Assembly (NCBI GenBank): GCA_002365175.1
Contig: DEZK01000019.1
Coordinates: forward strand, 129,255 to 193,254
Source: Raskinella chloraquaticus (SeqCode)
GTDB taxonomy: Bacteria > Pseudomonadota > Alphaproteobacteria > Rhizobiales > UBA4765
Reading direction: 5' to 3'
Length of the DNA: 64,000 bases
In this document: piece by piece, positions 1-9,780 of the stretch
Layout: each line of letters starts with the position of its first letter
Position numbering within the stretch: the first letter of the stretch is position 1
Position numbers and translations under genes: made by a program
Notes under the pieces: model-generated
The model's input: only the letters and a program-made list of their open reading frames with translations
Database searches by the model: none
Told to the model about the DNA's origin: nothing

Positions 1-651
1 ATTGCGGCGCTGATCATCGTTTGGGCGCTGCTGCCGGAAACACGACCGGCCTCACTGGACACCACCACCAGCCGCGATGTCATCGTACGCTCGCTGACGC
101 TGCTGAAAATGCCGTCCTTTCTCGCCGCCTGCGGCACAGGCGCTTGCGCCTCGGCCATCTTCTTTGCCTTTCAGGGCGGAGCGCCCTATCTCGTGATCAA
201 CGTCATGGGCATGACCGAGACAAGCTACGCGCTGTGGTTCATGACGATTGCGCTTGGCTATATGATGGGTAATTTCATATCGGGTCGTTATTCGCGCCGC
301 TTTGGCATCGAGCGTATGATCCTTGCCGGCAATATGCTCGGGGTCGCTGGCGCGCTCATCGCGGTTGCGCTCGCATTCGTGCCGGTGATGCACCCCTTGG
401 CCCTCTTCCTTCCCATGACGCTGGTATCGTTCTCGAATGGTCTCGTCATTCCAAACGCGATCACGGCAGCCCTGAGCGTTGAGCCCAAGGCGGCAGGCGC
501 AGCCTCGGGGCTTGCCGGTGCGCTGCAATTCGGCCTGTCGGCGCTGGCAAGCTATCTGGTTGGCGCCATCAACGCGGAAACGGCGCTGCCGCTGGCCTTG
601 TCGATGACATTTATCGCCATCATGGGCCTGGTACTTCACCGCCTATCCTGA
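1..651 (+). CDS. Bcr/CflA-family MFS drug efflux transporter (3' part)
   Basis: This is the C-terminal ~216 residues of a major facilitator; the frame is open from base 1, so the 5' end lies outside the window. It begins inside the central loop with the LPETRP signature typical of Bcr/CflA proton antiporters, followed by roughly six hydrophobic helices. The segments GGAPYLVINVMGMT and GYMMGNFISGRYSRRFG match the second-half helix pair of that subfamily. Its role would be proton-driven export of small toxic molecules at the inner membrane. The last 9 bases overlap the convergent 3' end of ligA, so the two genes share their ends. Substrate cannot be told. Confidence 0.85.
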   Translation: MAALIIVWALLPETRPASLDTTTSRDVIVRSLTLLKMPSFLAACGTGACASAIFFAFQGGAPYLVINVMGMTETSYALWFMTIALGYMMGNFISGRYSRRFGIERMILAGNMLGVAGALIAVALAFVPVMHPLALFLPMTLVSFSNGLVIPNAITAALSVEPKAAGAASGLAGALQFGLSALASYLVGAINAETALPLALSMTFIAIMGLVLHRLS

Positions 652-2766
652 CAAACCCGCATGATCCTTGACGACATTGAGCCATCCTGCTTCGTCAAGG
701 ATGGCGATGCCGAGATCCTGCGCCTTTTTCAGTTTTGATCCGGCGCCAGGTCCTGCCACGACCAGCGTCGTCTTCTTCGACACGCTGTCGGTCACCTTCG
801 CCCCCAGGCGCTCGGCCTTGGCCCTTGCTTCATCGCGGCTGAAGGCGACCAGCTCGCCGGTGAAGACAATCACCTGCCCGGCAAGCGGTGCGCCATCAAC
901 ACTTGCCGGCTTCTGCGCCTCCGCGACATCAACGACGCGCAGCAAATCATCGACCATGAGGATATTCGCCGGCTGGTGGAAGAATGCCGATATCGCTTCC
1001 GCAACAATTGGCCCGATGCCATCAATCTGCGACAGGCTTGCCACCGCATGCTCTGCCATGGCAGCCGCGCGAAACGCAGCGAAGCTGCCGAAATGGCGCG
1101 CGACAACTTTCGCTGTCGTCTCGCCCACATGGCGTATGCCGAGCGCATAGAGAAAACGTTCAAAGGCGATCTCGCGCCTGGCCTCGATCGCGGCAAACAG
1201 ATTGCGCACCGAGAGATCCCCAAGCCCCTCCTCTTCGCGCAGCGGCGAGACGCTTGCCGCGTCCCGCGCCGAAAGGGTGAAAATCTCCGCAGGCGTCGTC
1301 ACCCGCCCGTCGGCAAAAAAGCGCTCGATCAACTTGTCGCCGAAGCCTTCGATGTCGAAGGCCCGCCGCGAACAGAAATGCTTCAGGTGCTCCACGCGCT
1401 GAAAGGGGCAGGCCAACTCGCCGCTGCAGCGCTTGATCGCCCCGCTGCCACCACTGCCGACAGCCTCGCGGACGATGGCGGTCTTGAGCGGACAAGGGCA
1501 GGTCTCGGGGAACGCGAAAGGCACTGAATCAGCAGGCCGGCGCGCGAGGTCGACGGAGACGATCTGGGGAATGACATCGCCCGCCCGCTGGATCACAACC
1601 GTATCGCCGATGCGTACATCCTTGCGCTTGATTTCGTCTTCATTGTGGAGCGTGGCGTTGGCAACAACGACGCCGCCGACCGTGACCGGTTCAAGCTTGG
1701 CAACGGGCGTCAGCGCGCCCGTGCGCCCGACCTGGATATCAATGGCGCGCAGAATGGTTGCTGCCTTCTCGGCTGAAAATTTGTGCGCGATCGCCCAGCG
1801 CGGGCTGCGCGAGACAAAGCCAAGCTGACGCTGCAACGCCAGATCATCAACCTTGTAGACGACGCCGTCGATATCATAGCCAAGCCGCGCCCGGTCGCGC
1901 TCGATGGCGCGGTAGACGTCAAGCATCTCGTCCCGGCTCGCGCAGCGGCGCATGAGCGGATTAATCGCAAATCCCCAGCTGGCAAATGCCTGCACGACAT
2001 CAAACTGGGTGTCGCCGGGCAGGCTTCCATGATCGCCCCAGCTATAGGCAAAGAAACTGAGAGGCCGGGCGGCGGTGATGGCGGGATCAAGCTGACGGAG
2101 CGAGCCAGCAGCGGCGTTGCGCGGATTGGCAAAAATCTTGTCGCCTTTTTCGCCCTGCTGCTGGTTGAGGGCGGCAAAATCGGCGTGTCGCATGTAGATT
2201 TCGCCGCGCACCTCGATGACATCGGGATAATTGCCCGCAAGCATCGCCGGCACGGTTGCAATCGTTGCAACATTGGCCGTGACATTTTCACCTTCAGCCC
2301 CATCACCGCGCGTCGCGGCAACCACCAGCCGTCCCTTCTCATAGCGCAAGCTGCATGACAACCCGTCGATCTTGGGCTCGGCCGTCATGTTAAGCGGCAG
2401 ATCAGCCGGCATGTCGAGGAAGCGGCGGATACGCGCCAGGAAATCGTCGACATCACTCTCGTCAAACGCATTATCAAGAGAGAGCATCGCCACACGATGG
2501 CGGACCTTGCCGAATTTGGCAGAAGGGGCAGCCCCGACGCGCCGCGACAGCGACGCCGCCGTCACCAGCGCCGGAAAACGTGCCTCGATGGCCAGATAGC
2601 GCTGCTTCAGCGCGTCATACTCACCGTCGGAAATTTCCGGCGCATCATCCTCGAAATAGCGCGTGTCATGCCCTCTCAACACGCCTTCGAGGCGGGCATG
2701 TTCGCTGACCGCTTCACTTTCCGTCATGTCCTCCGGCATAGAAGACACTGCCTTGCTACTCGCCAT
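643..2766 (-). CDS. ligA: NAD-dependent DNA ligase LigA
   Basis: Seals nicks in duplex DNA using NAD+ in replication and repair. The ~707-residue protein has the adenylation domain with the catalytic lysine in KIDG (~133), an OB fold, a Cys-rich zinc finger (~424-454), helix-hairpin-helix repeats and a C-terminal BRCT domain (~626-706); the length is normal. The first zinc-finger pair reads C-P-C rather than the usual C-x-x-C (see findings). Start: ATG at 2766 shares one base with the recN stop (TGATG), implying translational coupling; a GTG at 2769 is possible, and internal Met codons near MPEDMTESEA also exist. Last gene of the long minus-strand cluster. Confidence 0.95.
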   Translation of the reverse strand: MASSKAVSSMPEDMTESEAVSEHARLEGVLRGHDTRYFEDDAPEISDGEYDALKQRYLAIEARFPALVTAASLSRRVGAAPSAKFGKVRHRVAMLSLDNAFDESDVDDFLARIRRFLDMPADLPLNMTAEPKIDGLSCSLRYEKGRLVVAATRGDGAEGENVTANVATIATVPAMLAGNYPDVIEVRGEIYMRHADFAALNQQQGEKGDKIFANPRNAAAGSLRQLDPAITAARPLSFFAYSWGDHGSLPGDTQFDVVQAFASWGFAINPLMRRCASRDEMLDVYRAIERDRARLGYDIDGVVYKVDDLALQRQLGFVSRSPRWAIAHKFSAEKAATILRAIDIQVGRTGALTPVAKLEPVTVGGVVVANATLHNEDEIKRKDVRIGDTVVIQRAGDVIPQIVSVDLARRPADSVPFAFPETCPCPLKTAIVREAVGSGGSGAIKRCSGELACPFQRVEHLKHFCSRRAFDIEGFGDKLIERFFADGRVTTPAEIFTLSARDAASVSPLREEEGLGDLSVRNLFAAIEARREIAFERFLYALGIRHVGETTAKVVARHFGSFAAFRAAAMAEHAVASLSQIDGIGPIVAEAISAFFHQPANILMVDDLLRVVDVAEAQKPASVDGAPLAGQVIVFTGELVAFSRDEARAKAERLGAKVTDSVSKKTTLVVAGPGAGSKLKKAQDLGIAILDEAGWLNVVKDHAGLSG

Positions 2767-4433
2767 CACCGGGCCCCGGCCATCAATTTCTCGGCATGAG
2801 CGCGGGCTTCGTCCGTCACCGATGAGCCAGACAGCATGCGGGCGATTTCCTCACGCCGCGCCTGATCATCAAGCTGCGCCACGCGCGTCGCCGTCTGGCC
2901 CTTGGTTGCGGCCTTGCTGATGAGATAATGGCGGTCGGCACAGGCCGCCACCTGCGGCGCATGTGTGACCGTCAGCACCTGGACCCCGCCGGCAAGGCGC
3001 GCCAGACGCTCGCCGATCGCCGCCGATACGGCGCCACCAACCCCGCTGTCGATTTCATCAAACACCAGCGTTGGTGCCGAACCACTGTCAGCCAGCACCA
3101 CTTTGAGCGCGAGCATGAAGCGCGACAACTCGCCGCCGGACGCTACCTTCATCAGCGGCCCCGCATGGGTACCAGGATTGGTCTGCACCCAGAACGCCAC
3201 CTGATCGATACCGTCCGCCGACGGGTTGTCGGTATGGCTCTCGAGCCGGGTGAGGAAACGCGCTTCGCCAAGCTTGAGTGGCGCCAGCTCGCTTTTCACC
3301 GCTTTGTCGAGGCGCGCCGCCGCCGCATTTCGCGCTTTTGACAGGGTTGCGGCGGCTTGCCGATAATCCTCGCTGGCAGCCTGCGCCGCCGCGCTCAGAC
3401 GCGTGACATCCCGCTCGCCCTCATCGAGATGGCGCAACTGCTCGGCAAAGCGTGCCGCCTGCGCCGGCAGGGCGCTGATGGGTACATTATATTTGCGCGC
3501 CGCCGCCCTGAGCGCGAAGAGACGCTCTTCGGTGCGCTCAAGATCCTTGGGGTCGAATTCGCTGGCGCGGATCGCCTGATCAAGAGCGCTGCGCGCTTCC
3601 TCCAGCTGATCAAGCGCGCTGCCAAGGGCGCTGGTCACCGGACCAAGGATGACCGGCATTGTCTCCTGGCGCCGCTCCATGCGGCGCAACAAAGCCAGAA
3701 TCAGCGGCAGCGGCGAGGACGCACCATCGAGCGTGTCAAAGGCTTCGCGGACGTCAGCAGAAATCTTTTCAGCCGCCATCATCGTCTGCCGTCGCGCCGC
3801 CAGGCGTGATTCCTCATCTTCTTCCGGATTGAGGAGCGACAATTCCTCATGCGCATGGCGCAGATAGTCCGCTTCGCTGCGGATCGCCGCCAGGCGGCGC
3901 TGCGCCTCGTTGAGCGCCTCGATCGCGTTCTGCCATGCCGACCACAGCTTGCGAACAAGGCGGGCGTGAGCCTGCAGGCCGCCAAAGGCGTCGAGGAGTG
4001 CCCGGTGTGAGGCTGGATCAACCAGGGCCCGATCATCATGCTGACCGTGGATTTCAACCAGCAGCGCCCCAAGCGCGCGCAGGATGTTCACTGACACCGG
4101 CGCGTCGTTCACGAAGCCTCGCGTGCGCCCGTCGCCTGCCTGCACGCGGCGCAGGATGATCGCCTCGCCATCGCTGTCAACGTCAGCCTCGCGCAGCAGC
4201 GCGCGCGCCGGATGATCACTCGCAATATCGAAAACAGCAATCACCTGCCCCTGGGACGCCCCCTTGCGCACCAGCCCCGCATCGCCGCGCCCGCCGAGCG
4301 CCAGCGCCAGCGCGTCAAGCAGGATCGACTTGCCCGCGCCGGTCTCACCCGTCAGCGCCGACAGCCCGCTCTCGAAGGTCAGATCGAGGCGGTCGATGAG
4401 GATGATATCGCGAATCGAAAGGGCCGTCAGCAT
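2766..4433 (-). CDS. recN: DNA repair ATPase RecN
   Basis: SMC-like ATPase that acts early in double-strand-break repair by recombination. The 555-residue protein has an N-terminal Walker A (GETGAGKS, ~29-36), a long middle region rich in Ala, Glu, Arg and Leu expected to form the coiled-coil arms, and a C-terminal ABC signature (ASGGELSRFM) followed by Walker B (LVFDEIDSGVGG). Both ATPase halves are intact. It lies 10 bases downstream of bamD and its stop overlaps the ligA start. The bamD-recN-ligA order is common in alphaproteobacteria. Confidence 0.95.
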   Translation of the reverse strand: MLTALSIRDIILIDRLDLTFESGLSALTGETGAGKSILLDALALALGGRGDAGLVRKGASQGQVIAVFDIASDHPARALLREADVDSDGEAIILRRVQAGDGRTRGFVNDAPVSVNILRALGALLVEIHGQHDDRALVDPASHRALLDAFGGLQAHARLVRKLWSAWQNAIEALNEAQRRLAAIRSEADYLRHAHEELSLLNPEEDEESRLAARRQTMMAAEKISADVREAFDTLDGASSPLPLILALLRRMERRQETMPVILGPVTSALGSALDQLEEARSALDQAIRASEFDPKDLERTEERLFALRAAARKYNVPISALPAQAARFAEQLRHLDEGERDVTRLSAAAQAASEDYRQAAATLSKARNAAAARLDKAVKSELAPLKLGEARFLTRLESHTDNPSADGIDQVAFWVQTNPGTHAGPLMKVASGGELSRFMLALKVVLADSGSAPTLVFDEIDSGVGGAVSAAIGERLARLAGGVQVLTVTHAPQVAACADRHYLISKAATKGQTATRVAQLDDQARREEIARMLSGSSVTDEARAHAEKLMAGAR

Positions 4434-4443
4434 GGCCCTGATC

Positions 4444-5493
4444 TTAGCCTGTGATGCTCTTCAGCGCCCGGGTGATCCAAGAATCGGTCTTGTCCTGCGG
4501 CGCCAGGCCATCCTTTGACAAAAGCCCGAAGGCGTCACGGTACCATTCGCTCTCGGGGTAGTTGTGGCCAAGCACACTGGCCGCCGCCTGGGCTTCATCG
4601 ACAATGCCAAGGGCCAGATAGCATTCAACGAGACGATAAAGCGCTTCTTCAATATGACGCGTCGTCTGGAATTGCTGGACGACCGATTTGAAGCGACCGG
4701 CGGCAGCGCCGTAGGATTTCTGCTTCAGATAAAATCGGCCGATCTCCATTTCCCGGCCGCCCAGCTGATCGCGGGCGACCAGCATGCGTTGCTCGGCGGC
4801 GCGCGCATACTCGGTACCGGGATAGCGTTGCACCAGTTCGCGCAAGGCTTGCAGGGCACGCTCGGAGCCGCCCTGATCGCGCGCAACATCGGGGATCTGC
4901 CGGTAATAGGAATCCCCCAGCAGGAACTTCGCATAAGGAGCATCTTCCGAGCCAGGGTGGAGGGCAAGATAGCGATCCGCTGCTCCTGCTGCATTGTCAT
5001 ATTCGCCGGACCGATACTGCGCGTAGGCAATCAGGAGCAATGATTTCTTGGCCCATTCCGAATAGGGATGAGCGCGATCCACCTCTTCAAAGCGCAGAGA
5101 CGCCGCCCGGAAGCGGTTCTGGTTGAGCAGAACCAGCCCTTCGTTGAACAGACGCCCGGCCGGGATATCCTCCTTCGCCTGCTCGTCCTTCTTGCTGAAA
5201 AAACGCGTGATGCCACTGAACACACCATTATCTTCCGGCGGCGGCGCGGCGGCAGAAGTCTGCGGCGGCGCAGCCGAGGGCTGCGGCGCCGGCTCGTCTC
5301 TCTTCTTGAAAATATTGGTAATGGCGCTGAACGGGTTGGTGTCCTCGGCCGGTTCGGCGGCTGATGCGGTCGCGCGCGGCGCCTGATCGCGCTCGCCCAG
5401 ACCAAGGCCCGCGCAGCCGCCAAGCACCGATACCACAGCGCCGACACACAGCATCGTCGCCAACCTGCCGAGAATAAGTGCGCGTGCCGTCAT
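4444..5493 (-). CDS. bamD: Outer-membrane assembly lipoprotein BamD
   Basis: Essential lipoprotein of the BAM complex, which folds beta-barrels into the outer membrane. Start ATG 5493 is chosen because it puts a signal peptide before a lipobox (LGGC, Cys ~27) and follows a GGGGA ribosome site; upstream starts would add 15 non-conserved residues. The C-terminal ~250 residues are TPR-like helices (GRLFNEGLVLL, YPESEWYRDAFGLL). Between Cys27 and the first TPR is a ~75-residue Pro/Ala-rich linker, longer than in enterobacterial BamD, carrying a duplicated motif: NPFSAITNIFKKRDE (~53-67) and NGVFSGITRFFSKKDE (~89-104). Total 349 residues. It lies between lpxC and recN. Confidence 0.92.
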   Translation of the reverse strand: MTARALILGRLATMLCVGAVVSVLGGCAGLGLGERDQAPRATASAAEPAEDTNPFSAITNIFKKRDEPAPQPSAAPPQTSAAAPPPEDNGVFSGITRFFSKKDEQAKEDIPAGRLFNEGLVLLNQNRFRAASLRFEEVDRAHPYSEWAKKSLLLIAYAQYRSGEYDNAAGAADRYLALHPGSEDAPYAKFLLGDSYYRQIPDVARDQGGSERALQALRELVQRYPGTEYARAAEQRMLVARDQLGGREMEIGRFYLKQKSYGAAAGRFKSVVQQFQTTRHIEEALYRLVECYLALGIVDEAQAAASVLGHNYPESEWYRDAFGLLSKDGLAPQDKTDSWITRALKSITG

Positions 5494-5673
5494 GCTTTCC
5501 CCGTCCACCATCGTGCCGAAGCATAAGGTTGATGACATATCGTCTTGATCTGATCCCGCCCTTATTACTTGATCAGGCGGAAAACGCCAAGCTTGCCAGC
5601 AATCACTGTTAACAGCGCGACTGGCAGGGTAAAATAAAAGCAGAAAAATGCGGCGCCAAAGCGGCGGCCCGCT

Positions 5674-6642
5674 TTAACGGCCCTCGGGGGCGTAGGCGAT
5701 CTGCGCTCCGACCCGATCAACCGACACCACGCGCGAGCGTCGCGATGCAGGAGCCCGCTCGGCTGCGATCTCAACCACGTCATAATGGGACGGATCGGCC
5801 AGCAGAGCAGCAACCACTTGCGCGTTCAGCTTGTGACCGCCGCGTGATGAGCGATAAAGCCCCAGAAGAGGCATACCGATCAATGCCAGATCACCAACTG
5901 CGTCCAGTGCCTTGTGACGCACGAATTCATCGTGAAAGCGCAGGCCGTCCTTGTTCAGAATTTTACCCTCGCCAATCACCACCGTATTGTCGAGCGAGGC
6001 GCCGCGCGCATAGCCCGCCGCACGCAGCTTTTCCACATCGCGATAAAAGCCGAACGTACGGGCTGACGCCAATTCCCTGGAAAATTTGTCCGCCGTGACG
6101 TCGACAACAACGCGCTGATGGCCGATTTCGGCGTCAGGGTAGACAATCTCTACATCCACCGTGAAGCGGTCATGCGGCAGAATTTCACCAAATTGCTGGC
6201 CGTTTTCAACCCGCACTGCCTGCTTTACGCGCAGATAACGCCGCGGCGCTTCCTGTCGTTCAATGCCAACCTTGGCAATCGCTTCTGCAAACGGCTTGGC
6301 CGACCCGTCAAGGATCGGCACTTCCGGCCCGTCAATCGCGATCAGCGCGTTATCGATGCCCAGCCCATAGAGAGCGGCCATCACGTGCTCTATCGTCGAC
6401 ACCGCAGCACCCGACCTGTCGCCGATGACAGTCGCCAGTTCAGTCGTTGCCGTCAGATGATGGCGGGCGGGAATCGCATTAGCCTTACCTGCCGGCAAAT
6501 CGCTGCGGACAAAGACAATGCCGCTATCGCGCTCGGCAGGGAAAATCGACAGGATGGCTGGCAATCCCCGATGAACGCCCACGCCGCTGACAGATACGCA
6601 ATCTGCGATTGTGTGCTGCCAGCGATGTCGACTGCCTACCAT
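5674..6642 (-). CDS. lpxC: UDP-3-O-acyl-N-acetylglucosamine deacetylase LpxC
   Basis: Zinc amidase for the committed step of lipid A synthesis, in the cytosol. The 322 residues contain the zinc ligands H86 (TIEHVMAAL), H243 and D247 (VRHKALDAVGD) and the catalytic His ~270 (SRGGHKLN), so it should be active. The length is slightly above the ~305 of the E. coli enzyme. It is downstream of ftsZ with a 163-base gap, large for this cluster, so it may have its own promoter in that gap; a further 131-135 bases separate it from bamD. The position after ftsZ is conserved in many proteobacteria. Confidence 0.96.
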   Translation of the reverse strand: MVGSRHRWQHTIADCVSVSGVGVHRGLPAILSIFPAERDSGIVFVRSDLPAGKANAIPARHHLTATTELATVIGDRSGAAVSTIEHVMAALYGLGIDNALIAIDGPEVPILDGSAKPFAEAIAKVGIERQEAPRRYLRVKQAVRVENGQQFGEILPHDRFTVDVEIVYPDAEIGHQRVVVDVTADKFSRELASARTFGFYRDVEKLRAAGYARGASLDNTVVIGEGKILNKDGLRFHDEFVRHKALDAVGDLALIGMPLLGLYRSSRGGHKLNAQVVAALLADPSHYDVVEIAAERAPASRRSRVVSVDRVGAQIAYAPEGR

Positions 6643-6805
6643 CCAAAATCCCTGCCATTTCCAGCGCGCCGACCCGAAAGCCCCCAGACGCGCCGCTCAT
6701 TCACCGGCGGACCATAGTCACACCATGGAACTGCCACAAATGACGCTTTGTTGCGTTTTGTTACCTCTTTGCAAAGCATGAAAAAGCAATTGTTCGAGGT
6801 GTTGG

Positions 6806-8413
6806 TCAGCCCCCCTTCCGGCGTAAAAATGCTGGAATTTCAAGCTGATCCTCTTCAGACAGGCGCTGCGAGGGGCGCAAGGCCGGCGCTTCGCGCTGCG
6901 CACGACGTGCGGCCGGCAGGGGGGCGTAATCTGCCGCCATGGGCGCGGTGTGGTGCGCAGGAGCCTGAAGCTCGCTTTCATCCTCGCGCTTGCGCGCGAA
7001 TCCACCGAGCGCCGCCAGGCGATGCATCAGACCACCCCGCTTGTCAGCGTCCGCCCCCTCGGGCGCCTGCGCCGCCCGGATCTGCTCCTGGGCGATGGGC
7101 GGCAACTCATCAATGCTGGGCATGCGTGGCGGGCGGCGCTCCGGCATCTCCGGCACCGGCGGAATGAAGGCTTCGAGTGCGAACTCGTCTGCCATCGGCT
7201 CTGGCTGGGTCAACGTCAATTGCGGCGTTGGCGGCAGAACCTGACGGATGGTGATGTCGTTGTCGAAGGTCTGCGCTGGCGGCTGTTGCACGGGCTGGCT
7301 CTGAACCGGCTCGCTATAGCTGGGCTGCGGCGTCGCGACGGCAACCGGCGCGGGCTGAGGCGCTGTCGCAACCGGCGTCACGATCGGGCGGGTCCAGACT
7401 TTCGCTGACGTCGTGCGCGTATCAATCATCGGTGCCGCTTCCAGCGCCGCAGCATCAATGCCGGTGGCGACAACGGACACGCGGATGATGCCTTCGAGCG
7501 CATCGTCATAGGTGGCACCGACGATGATGTTGGCATCACCATCGACCTGTTCGCGGATGAGCGTCGCCGCCTCATCAAGTTCAAACAGTGTCATATCGCG
7601 CCCGCCGGTGACCGAAATCAGCAGGCCGCGGGCGCCGCGCATCGACACGTCATCAAGCAGGGGATTGGAAATTGCGGCTTCGGCAGCGCGCTGGGCGCGC
7701 GCTTCGCCCGAGGCCTCACCCGTGCCCATCATCGCCTTGCCCATTTCGCGCATGACCGAGCGCACATCGGCAAAATCGAGATTGATGAGGCCTTCCTTGA
7801 CCATCAGGTCGGTGATGCAGGCAACGCCCGAATACAGTACCTGATCGGCCATCGCGAAGGCGTCGGCGAAGGTTGTCTTGTCATTGGCAACGCGGAAGAG
7901 GTTCTGATTGGGAATGACCAGCAGCGTATCGACGTGATCCTGGAGGGAGAGGATACCCTCCTCGGCGCGGCGCATGCGTTTGATGCCCTCGAAATGGAAT
8001 GGTTTCGTCACCACGCCAACCGTCAGAATGCCCATATCCTTGGCCATGCGGGCGATGACGGGCGCAGCCCCCGTGCCCGTGCCGCCACCCATGCCGGCGG
8101 TGATGAAGACCATGTGCGAGCCGGAGAGGTGGTCGCTGATTTCAGCAGCGCTTTCCTCGGCAGCCGCCCGGCCGACTTCGGGATGCGATCCAGCACCCAG
8201 CCCCTCGGTGACATGCGTACCCATCTGAATAACGCGGGGCGCCCGCGAATTACGCAGCGCCTGGGCGTCCGTATTGGCTACAACAAAATCGACGCCCTGA
8301 AGACCGGCGGAGATCATGTTGTTGACGGCATTGCCGCCCGCACCGCCGACACCCAGTACCATGAGCCGAGGGCGCAATTCACCGACATCGGGCAGTTGAA
8401 GATTGATGGTCAT
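6806..8413 (-). CDS. ftsZ: Cell division GTPase FtsZ
   Basis: Tubulin homologue that forms the division ring. The GTP-binding signature GGGTGTGA is at ~109-116 and the T7/synergy region (GATYDDALEGIIRVSVVATGID) ends near residue 326. A long Pro/Gln-rich linker (~330-515) follows, then the conserved C-terminal peptide LEIPAFLRRKGG that binds FtsA and other partners. The 535-residue length fits the long-linker FtsZ of Hyphomicrobiales. ATG 8413 follows GGAGAG. It lies 44 bases after ftsA. Nothing unusual in the core. Confidence 0.97.
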   Translation of the reverse strand: MTINLQLPDVGELRPRLMVLGVGGAGGNAVNNMISAGLQGVDFVVANTDAQALRNSRAPRVIQMGTHVTEGLGAGSHPEVGRAAAEESAAEISDHLSGSHMVFITAGMGGGTGTGAAPVIARMAKDMGILTVGVVTKPFHFEGIKRMRRAEEGILSLQDHVDTLLVIPNQNLFRVANDKTTFADAFAMADQVLYSGVACITDLMVKEGLINLDFADVRSVMREMGKAMMGTGEASGEARAQRAAEAAISNPLLDDVSMRGARGLLISVTGGRDMTLFELDEAATLIREQVDGDANIIVGATYDDALEGIIRVSVVATGIDAAALEAAPMIDTRTTSAKVWTRPIVTPVATAPQPAPVAVATPQPSYSEPVQSQPVQQPPAQTFDNDITIRQVLPPTPQLTLTQPEPMADEFALEAFIPPVPEMPERRPPRMPSIDELPPIAQEQIRAAQAPEGADADKRGGLMHRLAALGGFARKREDESELQAPAHHTAPMAADYAPLPAARRAQREAPALRPSQRLSEEDQLEIPAFLRRKGG

Positions 8414-8457
8414 GTTCTCTCCGCCTTTCCGCTGTGCTTTCGTTCACAGCGGTGTTG

Positions 8458-9780
8458 TTAGAAACTATCCTTGAACCACGCACCCATACGGGCGAAATAC
8501 CCCCCCGTCCCCGTTTGCAAACTGCGCGAACGACGGGAGTCGAATTGTTCGATGCGAGCGACTTGCGGGTAGATCGCAAGCCCGGCAACAACGCTGAAAC
8601 ACGGCCGTCTTGCCGTCTCCGGCAGGCTGTCGATGCCCAGCGGGCGGCCGATACGGATCTGCTTGCCGAAAATGCGACGAGCGACCTCGGTGAGACCCGA
8701 CAGCTCGCTCGCACCGCCCGTCAGCACGATGCAGCGGCCAGCTGTCTGATGATGGCCCGACGCGATGAGGCGCTCACGCACCAGTTCGAGCGTTTCCTCA
8801 ATACGCGGGCGGATGATGGCAACCAGTTGCGCACGCGATATCTGCCCGGCGGCCTCATCATCCTCGCCCGTATGCGGAAAGCTCAGCAGCTCCCGATCAT
8901 CCGAGGGACAGGGCAACGGCGAGCCATGCAGCGTCTTCAAGCGTTCTGCATAGCCAAGCGGCGTCGACAGAACTTGAGCGATATCATTGGTGACGTGATT
9001 GCCGCCAACTGGAATGACATCAGCATGAACAAAGCGTCCATGGCGCATGACGGCAAGCGACGTCGTGCCGCCACCCATGTCGATCACCGCCGCCCCAAGC
9101 TCCATTTCATCGGCGACCAGCGCCGACAGGGCTGCAGCATATGGCGAGGCGACAACGGCATCGACATGCAGATGGCAGCGCTCGACGCTTATAATGACGT
9201 TGCGATAGGCCGCCGTTTCGGCGGTGACGACATGCATATCAACGCCAAGTTCGCCACCTACCATGCCCCGTGGATCGAGGATGCCGGCAGTATGATCGAG
9301 CGCATAGGCAATGGGGAGCGCGTGGATGACGTTGCGCCCTTCGCTGATCGACTGCGCCGCGCCCACCTTGAGAACGCGGTGTATGTCGGCATCCTCCACC
9401 TCATGGCCACCGATCGCGACCGACGCGGCGTAGGATTCAGACATCATGCGCCCGGCCGACAGATTGACGATGACGCTTTCAACCGTCAGCCCGCTCATGC
9501 GCTCGGCCGCGTCGACCGCCATGCGGATTGATTGCTCGGCAGCATCAAGATCAACGATCGCGCCGTTCTTGACACCCAGCGCGCGATGCTGCCCGAAACC
9601 CACCACCTCGACGCTGTGCGAGCGATGCGGATGATCGCCAACCGATTGATCGGGCGTGAGCCGCGCGATGATGCAGACAATCTTTGATGAGCCGATATCA
9701 AGCGCACTCACCATCATCGCCTTTCGTGGCGACAATGGCTTCAACCTCGATGTTTTTCCAAAATAGGACGCGCTACTCAT
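8458..9780 (-). CDS. ftsA: Cell division protein FtsA
   Basis: Actin-like ATPase that tethers FtsZ to the inner membrane. The 440 residues have the SALDIGSSKI phosphate-1 motif, a phosphate-2 loop (GAAVIDMGGGTTSLAV), the SHS2-type 1C insertion and a C-terminal amphipathic tail (GAWFKDSF) for membrane attachment. The start codon at 9780 overlaps the ftsQ stop as ATGA. The N-terminus is about 25 residues longer than the E. coli protein before the first strand, so an internal Met (KAMMVSALDIG) is an alternative start. Confidence 0.95.
   Translation of the reverse strand: MSSASYFGKTSRLKPLSPRKAMMVSALDIGSSKIVCIIARLTPDQSVGDHPHRSHSVEVVGFGQHRALGVKNGAIVDLDAAEQSIRMAVDAAERMSGLTVESVIVNLSAGRMMSESYAASVAIGGHEVEDADIHRVLKVGAAQSISEGRNVIHALPIAYALDHTAGILDPRGMVGGELGVDMHVVTAETAAYRNVIISVERCHLHVDAVVASPYAAALSALVADEMELGAAVIDMGGGTTSLAVMRHGRFVHADVIPVGGNHVTNDIAQVLSTPLGYAERLKTLHGSPLPCPSDDRELLSFPHTGEDDEAAGQISRAQLVAIIRPRIEETLELVRERLIASGHHQTAGRCIVLTGGASELSGLTEVARRIFGKQIRIGRPLGIDSLPETARRPCFSVVAGLAIYPQVARIEQFDSRRSRSLQTGTGGYFARMGAWFKDSF

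Noticed and set aside
5565..5813. A short minus-strand frame across the lpxC 3' end with a hydrophobic tail
   Set aside because: More than half overlaps lpxC and no ribosome site or conserved sequence is seen; kept out of the annotation.
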